A stretch of 64,000 nt of DNA from Bradyrhizobium sp. CCGUVB1N3 (GTDB lineage Bacteria; Pseudomonadota; Alphaproteobacteria; Rhizobiales; Xanthobacteraceae). The DNA lies in NCBI RefSeq assembly GCF_024199925.1, contig NZ_JANADR010000002.1, positions 186,001-250,000 on the forward strand, written 5' to 3'. Below the pieces are notes generated by a model that saw nothing but the letters and a program-made list of their open reading frames with translations, ran no database searches and had not been told where the DNA came from. The stretch's first letter is position 1; each line of letters starts with the position of its first letter. The translations under genes and the position numbers were made by a program. Shown here piece by piece: positions 57,429-64,000 of this stretch.

Positions 57429-58226
57429 GCTCGGCTAGCACGAGGTGATGCGACGGTCAGCAAGCACCTGAGCATTGACGACTTTGCGAGGCTGAGAACG
57501 ATCGCCAACCTGAAGCTGCAGCACGGCGCCAGGAAGACCCACTCGCTCCTCCCACGACTCTGCTATGCTCGAAATTGACGCACCTATTGGATGACCGAGG
57601 ATGGACAAAATAGCCAAATTGCCGCCCGCGCTGCGCCCACGTAGATCCATCGAACACCGTCCCACTAGACGGACAATGTGCCCGTACATTTGTTGATCAC
57701 CGAAGGGGGGCCCTCGAGCTACGGTTGGGTCGTCATCGCCGACCTATTGGGACTCGTGAAGAAAGCACCTCAACATCAGCAGTTTCACTGCTACTGCTTG
57801 GCCTCAATATCCGATCGCTAGGATGGATGGCTAGGACAAAACCGTTGCATTGGTAGCACTCCAGCAAACGGTTCGCATCTGCAGTCGCCCGTTCTTTAAT
57901 CGCGGGCACGATGTCAACCCCGACCGACAAAAATGATCTATGCCGGGTTCATAATTCCTTCCGCGGTCGTCTCTATGCAGGAGTGCCGCATTTGCAGCTT
58001 CCGTCCTCGCAGGGCCGCGACAACAACACTAGCAGACAGCCCTGTTCGCAGCGGATATCAAGAGATCGGAGCGACCGGGCAACGAACAAACCGGTCCCCA
58101 TGGTCCCAGGGAGGGCCCACTTCATCACCGCCCGGGTGCCCCTCGCCCGGCTCTTCGGCCACGAGTTTTGGAACGCAACTTGCAGTCAAGATGAATGCCA
58201 ACGTCTGTTGCACAGAACGGAGAAAC
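57429..58226. other. virB-virG intergenic region
   Basis: About 800 bp without a supportable gene; it should contain the divergent promoters of virB and virG. The 42-bp inverted repeat at 57897-57938 lies inside, so IS21-type insertion and deletion may have removed virB1. No clear vir box was found. Confidence 0.45.
57897..57938. repeat. 42-bp inverted repeat, right of virB
   Basis: Inverted partner of 48257-48298 with two differences (ATGTCAACCCCGACCGACAA in the middle). Marks a former IS end between virB2 and virG. Confidence 0.7.
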
Positions 58227-58946
58227 ATGCACCGCTCGTACGAAATCGGATGCATCACTATCGTCGACAATGATCTCAATCTTAGCAGAACCATGGATGA
58301 GTACTTGAGGAGTAACAACTTATGTACGGTCCGGGCCGTCACGCACGCAGAAGCGCTCACCCTCTACAACAACGCCGAGGCACTTATTGTAAACATGGAC
58401 CTTGTCCGCCACAACGGATTCGAGCTCCTGCGTGATCTCCGTGTTCGAAGAGACGTTCCCATTATTGTCATTAGGAGCCGACGGTATGAGCACGATGCTG
58501 TGACCTGGCTTGACTCTGGTGCTGATGAGTATCTAACCACGCCCCTCTCGATGGCTCGGCTTTTGGCTCACATCAACGCTCTGAGCAGGCGTCATTTCAG
58601 CACCCTTAGAATGCGAAGCAAGGCGCAGGAGGGACGATGGTGTTTCGGAGGGTGGGAGCTGCGCCTTAAAACTCGAAAGCTCTATAATCCTTCGGGCACA
58701 TCGGTGCCTTTAAGTGCGGCGGAATACTCGCTCCTAGTCACCTTTGTTGAGGCAGGGCAACGGCCGTTGTCGCGAGAGTACCTACAACGGGCCACCCGTG
58801 TGCACGGTGAAATACTCGATCGCAGTATAGATGTTCAGGTCCTCCGTTTGCGTCGCAAGCTAGAAGGAGATGCGCGCGCTCCCCGGCTAATAAAAACTGT
58901 GCGTGGCGTGGGTTACATGTTTAGCGTGCAGACTGTCCGCGCTTGA
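58227..58946 (+). CDS. virG: VirG-like response regulator with altered receiver
   Basis: 239 residues from the ATG at 58227 (ACGGAG upstream). The OmpR-type output domain is well kept and VirG-like (LSREYLQRATRVHGEILDRS, IDVQVLRLRRKLEGDARAPR, LIKTVRGVGYMF). In the receiver, the stretch aligned with VirG VVVDLNL reads LIVNMDL: the phosphoacceptor Asp is Asn, and the Asn two residues later is Asp. The conserved Lys of AKPF is Thr (TTPLS). The acidic pocket is reduced to IVDND. VirG activates vir promoters; this variant is unlikely to be controlled by normal VirA phosphorylation. No virA is nearby. Confidence 0.85.
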   Translation: MHRSYEIGCITIVDNDLNLSRTMDEYLRSNNLCTVRAVTHAEALTLYNNAEALIVNMDLVRHNGFELLRDLRVRRDVPIIVIRSRRYEHDAVTWLDSGADEYLTTPLSMARLLAHINALSRRHFSTLRMRSKAQEGRWCFGGWELRLKTRKLYNPSGTSVPLSAAEYSLLVTFVEAGQRPLSREYLQRATRVHGEILDRSIDVQVLRLRRKLEGDARAPRLIKTVRGVGYMFSVQTVRA

Positions 58947-59017
58947 CGTCTCCCTCGAGATGGTGAAGCGGCGAAATGGACCCCCGCACCGCAAAGAGGG
59001 ACGGATTGAACCGAGTT

Positions 59018-59106
59018 CCTAGCCCGATCTATTCACGAGAGCACGGTCGTTCTTGACGTCTGACGGGGGCTGGCGGCTGGCGTGGGTGACCGTCCGGCGT
59101 TTTGTC
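59018..59106. mobile_element. IS1380 right-end remnant (inverted)
   Basis: CCTAGCCCGATCTATTCACG ... CCGTCCGGCGTTTTGTC is the inverse of the last 89 bp of the intact IS1380 ending at 37462. Nothing else of the element remains here. 58947-59017 is non-coding. Confidence 0.88.
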
Positions 59107-59107
59107 G

Positions 59108-59152
59108 TAAACGGTACGAGAGGGCCACGGACTTGGTGCGGACGGCCTACGC
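59108..59152. repeat. 45-bp inverted-repeat partner of 29890-29934
   Basis: TAAACGGTACGAGAGGGCCA ... CGGACGGCCTACGC. Begins one base after the IS1380 scar. A second GTAAACGGT at 59315 marks the outer tip of the IS66 element that follows. 59153-59314 has no gene. Confidence 0.6.
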
Positions 59153-59350
59153 ACCGCGCTTGAAGCGTATAGGCATCCAGAACTGGCGCAGGGCCTCGAC
59201 GGTTGCTGGAATGTCGCGCCAGGCGTTTTGGACAATGGGCTGCGTTCCCAGCGTGCGCCGGGCCGGAGGTAGCGTATGCACACGAGGAGGGCCGCGTGAT
59301 CGGCTCGTGCGCTCGTAAACGGTCCGCTCTATGATCGTCGCGCGTGAGGT

Positions 59351-60251
59351 TCAGGCCGCCCGCTGATCGGCAGTGGCCTGTTTTTTAGCTTCGAGCAGGC
59401 GCTTCCACTCCCAGGGCAGCAGTTCGTGCAGGTGCGAGGCGGGCAGATCAGCGATACGGGCCAGGAAGCTCGGAGATCGGAGCCAGGGCGAAGGTTCCGT
59501 GGCCGACCTGGTCGGCCAGCGTGGTCACCGGCATGTCGATGCCCTCGCATTTGAACCGGGAGCTCTGGCGGTTGAGCGGGATGTGCATGCCGTACTTGTC
59601 GAACAGGATTGTCGCCAGCAGCTGCGGACCAATGAAGCCGCGCGGCGTGGCATGGAACGGCGCCGGTGCCTGGCTGACCTGCCCGCAATCGCGGCAAGTG
59701 AACTTCTCGCGGACCGTCTCGATCAACTTGAACCGGCGCGGGATCTCCTCCAGCGTCCTGTTTGCATCCTCGCCCAGCTTCGACAGCCGCGACCCGCCGC
59801 AACAGTGGCAGGCCGTTGGAGGATCGATGACGATGCGCTCGCGCTCGATGTCGTCCGGCCAGGGCTTGCGCACCGGCCGCTTGCGCGTGAAGGCGCGTAC
59901 GCTCTGCGTCTTCGCCGCTGCAGCGGCCGCGGCGAGCTCGTCCTCGGTCGCCGACATAACAACATCTTCAAGCTGCAGTTCCAGCTGGTCGATCAGTCGC
60001 GCCCCGCGCTCGGAGCGCTGCCCATAAAGCTCGCGTTTCAGCGTCTCGATGCGCAGCTCAAGATGTGCAATCAGCGCTTCGTTGCCGGACAGCTTTGCCA
60101 GCGCGTTGGCTGCTTCGGCCTGCGCACTCGCAGCCTTCGTCTCGGCTTGCTGACGCGCTTCTCGTTCGGCCCGAAGAGCCTCGCGCTCAACCCGCAACGC
60201 CGCCAGGGCGCTCGCAAGGTCAGAGGGAAGATCGTCCGTTTTCGATGTCAC
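59351..60251 (-). pseudogene. tnpC: IS66 tnpC with internal deletion
   Basis: N-terminal half present: coiled coil (LRVEREALRAEREARQQAET), LYGQRSERGARLIDQLELQL, zinc-binding PTACHCCGGSRLSKLGEDAN and CRDCGQ, RGFIGPQLLATILFDKYGMH, VTTLADQVGHG. The catalytic middle is deleted; the C-terminal tail (ADLPASHLHELLPWEWKRLL) follows in another frame up to 59351. About 267 of ~520 residues remain in frame, so no active transposase. Confidence 0.88.
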
Positions 60252-60295
60252 GAAGCCATCGAATCAGATCAGCACAAATATGCAATCGCAAAATG

Positions 60296-60649
60296 CTATC
60301 CGACACGCGTCGGGCGCCATGTTTCCTGCGGATGACGCCAATCTATTCCGGACAGAAGATAACTCAGCTGCGCCGGCGATATTGGAACAGCGCCTCCATC
60401 AACGGTAGGCCAGATGAACTTCCCACGTTCCAATCTTTTTGTAAAAAGGCATGCGCCCTGGCCATCGTGCCAGATGCACTTCAAAAGCGAACCACTGCGA
60501 CCGCGGAAGACGAAGAGATTGCCCTCCATCGGGCTCATTCGGAGCACCTCCTGTACCCGCAACGCAAGAGACGGGAATCCACACCGCATGTCGGTATAGC
60601 CCGTCGCTAGCCACACACGCACGTTCTGGCCAGAGGGAAGCGATATCAC
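60296..60649 (-). CDS. tnpB: IS66 TnpB
   Basis: 117 residues, full length: VRVWLATGYTDMRCGFPSLA, LFVFRGRSGSLLKCIWHDGQ, GACLFTKRLERGKFIWP, ISPAQLSYLLSGIDWR. Accessory protein of IS66 transposition. Overlaps tnpA by 4 bp. Intact. Confidence 0.93.
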   Translation of the reverse strand: MISLPSGQNVRVWLATGYTDMRCGFPSLALRVQEVLRMSPMEGNLFVFRGRSGSLLKCIWHDGQGACLFTKRLERGKFIWPTVDGGAVPISPAQLSYLLSGIDWRHPQETWRPTRVG

Positions 60650-61047
60650 CGCAGCGTCTCCAGACCACGCATGATCCGAATCAGCACGTCAACATCGACG
60701 CCCCTATCCACAATCACCCGACAACCGTTAGAAGCCACAATCTCCATACGACTGCCGGCCGCGCTCGTCATCGGCGTCGCGGGCGCCGCCGGAACCTCCG
60801 GCACGATCACCGCTGGCACAAATCCTTCAACCGAAGTCGAACCAAAACGCCCGGCCCGGGCTGCGTTACGCCAATCAGCCAACTGCGAGCGCGTGATCCC
60901 GTATTTGCGGGCCGTGGCCGACCCTAAACGGGGCAATGAATAGCTCTCGGCGACGATTTTCAGCTTGGCCTCGTCGCTGAACCGACGTCGACCGCCCCTA
61001 TCAACGATCTCAAGCCGACTGACAGAATTGACTGTATGCACGTCCAT
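60646..61047 (-). CDS. tnpA: IS66 TnpA
   Basis: 133 residues: RRRFSDEAKLKIVAESYSLP ... ATARKYGITRSQLADWRNAA (helix-turn-helix) and the C-terminal IVASNGCRVIVDRGVDVDVL. The true start may be slightly later, since the first 37 bp overlap the upstream gene. DNA-binding accessory of IS66. Confidence 0.9.
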   Translation of the reverse strand: MDVHTVNSVSRLEIVDRGGRRRFSDEAKLKIVAESYSLPRLGSATARKYGITRSQLADWRNAARAGRFGSTSVEGFVPAVIVPEVPAAPATPMTSAAGSRMEIVASNGCRVIVDRGVDVDVLIRIMRGLETLR

Positions 61048-61615
61048 ACAGGCGATTTCTCACCTGTTCGCCAAAATTCACAACGCGCAATTCAGCGGTC
61101 ATGGTCGTACGCGTACGAGGTAGCAAGGGCCGACCGGCATCGTCGATGCAATGGACCAAGATCGGCCGCAGCATAAGGTGTTCGGTTCCGTTCGGGGAGA
61201 GAAGCCGCGACCAGACGAGAAGCCGAAGCTTCATGACGGCGTAGAAGCCCATGCACCAGGGCTGCGGGTCGACTTCGCCGTCCGGTGATCGCACGAACAG
61301 CGGCTCGAAGCTCTCCGGTCTCGTCGACAGCGTCTCGCTGATCGCGTTGTGGCGCATCAGCGTGGCGGCGATCGCCGAGAACTCCTCGGTGTCGTGATTG
61401 AAGGCGTCGGGATCTACGCCGAGGAGCGGGCACACCCATTCCTCGGACGCCATCGAGACCGGCCCGGCGACGACCGCGGCCACCGCGCCGTCGAGCATGG
61501 AGAGCGAGGTCGCCCGCGGATGCCGAAGCGTCGGCGACCTGGCGCGCTCGCTGATCCATTGCCCGAGCCGTTCGAACGACATGGCATAGTCGTAAGCGCG
61601 CATTTTACCTTTCAA
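61010..61615 (-). CDS. UPF0149 (YecA-like) protein carried by the IS66
   Basis: 201 residues: LSMLDGAVAAVVAGPVSMAS, EEWVCPLLGVDPDAFNHDTE and PQPWCMGFYAVMKLRLLVW match UPF0149/YecA proteins (G.A.. ..P..W......; W..GF..). Its 3' end overlaps tnpA by 38 bp, so it is probably an accessory gene of this IS66 rather than a host gene. Role unknown. Confidence 0.7.
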   Translation of the reverse strand: MKGKMRAYDYAMSFERLGQWISERARSPTLRHPRATSLSMLDGAVAAVVAGPVSMASEEWVCPLLGVDPDAFNHDTEEFSAIAATLMRHNAISETLSTRPESFEPLFVRSPDGEVDPQPWCMGFYAVMKLRLLVWSRLLSPNGTEHLMLRPILVHCIDDAGRPLLPRTRTTMTAELRVVNFGEQVRNRLYGRAYSQFCQSA

Positions 61616-61727
61616 TTACCCACAGTTGACGGCCGATTTAGACGACGCTCCCGGGACAAAATCTTGAATCGGCAGAATCTGTTGTGATTCCTTGTTGAGC
61701 ACCTGATTCGGAAGCGCGGGGTGCTCG

Positions 61728-62838
61728 ATGGGCTTGGTATTGAAGGAGCGCGCGAAGGCGCGTGCTCCGCGATCGAGAACCGGTATCGAGACTTGGGTTG
61801 ATCGGGAAGTTGCGGGATGCGAGTTTAAGGATGAGCGGCTTGGCCGCCGGTTCGGCAAACTACTCGCACAAATCGGGAGCGACATGGGTCAGAGCATCCC
61901 GCTGGTGTGTCAGGATTGGGCCAACACCAAGGCCGCCTATCGCTTCTTGTCCAACGAGCGGGTCAACGAGGCGGATATTCTATGCGGTCATTTCGAGGCG
62001 ACGCGCGGTCGCGTGACGACGACGGAGGGACCGATTCTGGTGCTCCATGACACGACGGAATTCAGCTTCAAGCGCAACAGGCCGGAACTGATTGGCTTTA
62101 CGGGCTTGACCGGCCTTGGAACACACAGAGGAGGTCCTACAGCGGTGCGTACACAGTGCGGCATCCTGATGCATTCGAGCCTCGCCGTGACGACCGAGGG
62201 GCTACCGATCGGACTGACGGCGATCAAGTTCTGGACACGCAAGAAGTTCAAGGGGACGACGGCGCTGAAGCGAAAGATCAATCCGACACGTGTTCCGATC
62301 GAGCAGAAGGAGAGCATCCGTTGGCTGGAGAATTTACGGCAATCGACCGACCTTCTCGCGGCCCCTGGACGATGTGTTCATATCGGTGATCGCGAGAGCG
62401 ACATCTATGAGCTGTTTTGCCTCGCCGAGGAGGTTGGAACGCATTTCCTGGTGCGAACCTGTGTTGATCGGCTTGCCGGAGACGGCAATCATACAATCGC
62501 CGACGAAATGGACGAGGTTACGGTCAAAGGCCTACATCGGATCGAGGTCAAGGACGACAAAGGCGATCCGGATGAAGCGCTTCTCGAAATTCGTTTCCGC
62601 AAGCTTCGAATTCTGCCGCCGATCGGCAAGCAGAAGAAATATCCCGCACTCACTCTAACCGTGATCCATGCTCAAGAGCGGGGAACGCCGAAGCGGCGAA
62701 AGAAGATCGAGTGGAAGCTCCTCACTGATCTCCCGGTCCAATCGCGCAAGGACGCTATTGAGAAGCTCGGATGGTACGCGTTGAGGTGGAAGATCGAAGT
62801 CTTCCATAAGATCCTCAAATCGGGCTGCAAGGCGGAGG
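61728..62838 (+). pseudogene. IS4/Tn5-like transposase, 3'-truncated
   Basis: WVDREVAGCEFKDERLGRRF and IPLVCQDWANTKAAYRFLSN are the Tn5-type N-terminus; LVLHDTTEFSFKRN (first Asp) and HIGDRESDIYELFCLAEEVG (second Asp) follow, and WKIEVFHKILKSGCKAEE carries the Glu-containing YREK-like motif. The frame then runs into an inverted IS66 tnpB at ~62838, so the C-terminal dimerisation domain is missing. Confidence 0.88.
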
Positions 62839-62975
62839 AAGACAAACAAATGACCGCTGAGCGGATCTTTGTGCAGCACCTCCTGCACTTGGAGCGTCAA
62901 CGACGGAAAGCCTCGGCGCATGTCCGTGTAGCCTGTCGCGAGCCACACTCGCGCGCCCGTCGGAACCGGGATCAT
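62838..62975 (-). pseudogene. IS66 tnpB, N-terminal fragment
   Basis: MIPVPTGARVWLATGYTDMR, RGFPSLTLQVQEVLHKDPLS, GHLFVF and then the junction with the Tn5-like gene. About 46 of ~115 residues remain. Overlaps the tnpA stop by 4 bp. Confidence 0.88.
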
Positions 62976-63370
62976 CGGCGGACCAAAGCATCGAGAACGC
63001 GACGTAGCGCGTCTCCATCAACGTCGCCATCGACCCGGATGCGGTGCCCGCTACCAAGATCAATCTCGATGATGCCCTGGCTCTTGCGTCGACGCGCCGT
63101 CGTCGTCAACGGCGCTTCGGCCACCTCCCGCGGTGGCGCAGACGGCCCAATCTCGACCGGAACAAACGGCGCTATGCTCGCTTCGCCGTGCCTGCAAAGC
63201 TCCTTGCGCCACCTGAACAGCTCGCTCACATGAGGCCCGGCCACGCGAGCCACCTCGGAAACATTGGCGCCGGGCTCGAGCGACGCTGCAACAAGCCGTT
63301 CCTTCTCATCCTGCGACCACCGGCGCCGCCGCTCGACCCATGGTACGCATCCGGCCAGCACCCCGGGCAA
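62972..63370 (-). CDS. IS66 TnpA (second element)
   Basis: 132 residues: ERRRRWSQDEKERLVAASLE, NVSEVARVAGPHVSELFRWR, then a proline/serine linker and IEIDLGSGHRIRVDGDVDGD at the end. Different from the TnpA at 60646. Complete, but its tnpB is truncated, so it is a relic. Confidence 0.85.
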   Translation of the reverse strand: MPGVLAGCVPWVERRRRWSQDEKERLVAASLEPGANVSEVARVAGPHVSELFRWRKELCRHGEASIAPFVPVEIGPSAPPREVAEAPLTTTARRRKSQGIIEIDLGSGHRIRVDGDVDGDALRRVLDALVRR

Positions 63371-63392
63371 GCGCGCCGGTCTGCCGTGGCGC

Positions 63393-63535
63393 TCAGGCGG
63401 CAGCCGCTTTGGACTGTCCGGTCGCCTTCCAATTCCACGGGAGCAGGTCGGCGACTCTGTTGACAGGGTAATCTGGAAGTCTGGCCAGCACGTCAGCGAG
63501 CCAGGCTTGCGGATCGACGTCGTTCATCTTGCAGG
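63393..63535 (-). pseudogene. IS66 tnpC, C-terminal fragment
   Basis: KMNDVDPQAWLADVLARLPD, VNRVADLLPWNWKATG and an alanine-rich end: the last ~47 residues of a TnpC. It lies upstream of the tnpA at 62972 on the same strand, so it comes from a different IS66 copy. Confidence 0.85.
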
Positions 63536-63551
63536 TTTATGCCGACTGCCG

Positions 63552-63620
63552 AACTATGCCGAATGGGCGTTTTTTCCCCGAGATTCACCGTGAGCGGCGT
63601 GTAATCGGCTCGGCATAGTT
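63552..63620. repeat. inverted repeat upstream of the recombinase
   Basis: AACTATGCCGA (63552-63562) and its exact complement TCGGCATAGTT (63610-63620), 47 bp apart. It may be the recombinase's own binding or element-end sequence. Confidence 0.6.
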
Positions 63621-63628
63621 TGTCTTGT

Positions 63629-63652
63629 ACCTCCGCTTTCAACAGCGGAGGT
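63629..63652 (+). promoter_or_regulatory. hairpin sequestering the recombinase ribosome-binding site
   Basis: ACCTCCGCT-TTCAAC-AGCGGAGGT, a perfect 9-bp stem with a 6-nt loop. The 3' arm contains the GGAGG that precedes the ATG at 63659 by 8 nt, so folding would hide the ribosome-binding site. Confidence 0.65.
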
Positions 63653-63658
63653 CAGGGT

Positions 63659-64000
63659 ATGATTGCGAAAGAGTACTTGGGCAGAAGCCGGCTGTACCGG
63701 CGTCTCAGAGGCGGACCGCACGGACTGCTCATCGAGCGCTATGGCGCTCGTCTCGTCGAAGAGGGACTCGTTCGGCACGGCACGTGGCGTTGCCTCAACG
63801 TGGTTGGCGGGCTCCTGAGTTGGATCGCAGGCCGTCGCTTTGGGCTGCTCGATCTCGATGAGCAGGTCGTTGAGCGGTACCTCCGACATCGAGGCGGGAG
63901 GCAGTCTATCCAACCTGGTGACCGGGCCGCGCTCAAGCGATGGCTGTCGGTGCTGCGCGAGGAAGGCGCGATCGCGCCGACTGTGCTGCCGCCTCTCACC
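63659..64000 (+). CDS. tyrosine recombinase, N-terminal part (runs off window)
   Basis: 114 codons open to the edge: MIAKEYLGRSRLYRRLRGGP, VGGLLSWIAGRRFGLLDLDE and AALKRWLSVLREEGAIAPTV. This is the core-binding (SAM-like) N-terminal domain of an XerC/D-type recombinase of the kind found in rhizobial triple-recombinase elements. The catalytic domain lies outside the window. Confidence 0.68.
   Translation, partial: MIAKEYLGRSRLYRRLRGGPHGLLIERYGARLVEEGLVRHGTWRCLNVVGGLLSWIAGRRFGLLDLDEQVVERYLRHRGGRQSIQPGDRAALKRWLSVLREEGAIAPTVLPPLT

Overview
The window looks like part of a conjugative plasmid, or a plasmid-derived island, from the rhizobia/agrobacteria group (Hyphomicrobiales). The evidence is a Ti/pSym-type transfer region with a recognisable oriT (traG-D-C / oriT / traA-F-B-H, traM, traR), a VirB-type type IV secretion operon with virG, virC and virD genes, and many insertion sequences of kinds usual in rhizobial plasmids (IS66, IS21, IS3, IS630, IS110, IS1380, IS4/Tn5-like, a group II intron). 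No chromosomal housekeeping block and no nod/nif genes are visible. VirA, VirD4, VirB1, a convincing VirB7 and TraI are not in the window.

Layout. 0-6.1 kb: a 5'-truncated Hsp70 gene, a small zinc-ribbon protein, a HipBA-type toxin-antitoxin operon with a third gene and a palindromic operator, and a conserved hypothetical. 6.1-13.5 kb: decayed sequence with IS1380, IS21-end, IS3, group II intron, chemotaxis-receptor, ParB, ATP-grasp and DUF736 remnants, one intact two-gene nucleotidyltransferase toxin-antitoxin-like operon, and a second TraM-like gene. 13.5-24.3 kb: conjugation genes and the quorum-sensing pair TraM/TraR. 24.3-31 kb: IS630 next to a broken IS21, a large serine recombinase with a DUF5372 partner, and IS66 debris. 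31.1-35.8 kb: an effector candidate with an arginine-rich tail, virC2, virC1, divergent virD1-virD2. VirD2 is cut at its C-terminus by an intact IS1380. 37.8-40.1 kb: an F-box effector gene split by an IS3 copy. 40.7-42.3 kb: a segment of about 1.55 kb bounded by two T-DNA border-like direct repeats. 42.5-48.3 kb: an IS66 transposase gene interrupted by both a group II intron and an IS110, then a second IS3 copy. 48.4-58.9 kb: virB2-B11 and a virG-like gene with an altered receiver. 59-64 kb: IS66, Tn5-like and IS66 fragments and the start of a tyrosine recombinase.

The most interesting reading is that the window holds a miniature natural T-DNA system outside a classical Ti/Ri context. It has a border-bounded segment with an overdrive-like stretch beside the presumed right border. 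It also has the border-processing proteins (VirD1/VirD2), overdrive-binding candidates (VirC1/VirC2), the secretion channel (VirB), a regulator (VirG) and candidate translocated effectors. The segment has composition unlike its neighbours, an ORF with eukaryote-like context, and a perfect 43-bp inverted repeat whose 36-nt centre folds into two mini-hairpins, giving a T shape like a parvovirus terminal repeat. IS damage to virD2 and to the F-box gene suggests the system is decaying or rearranging, so present function is uncertain.
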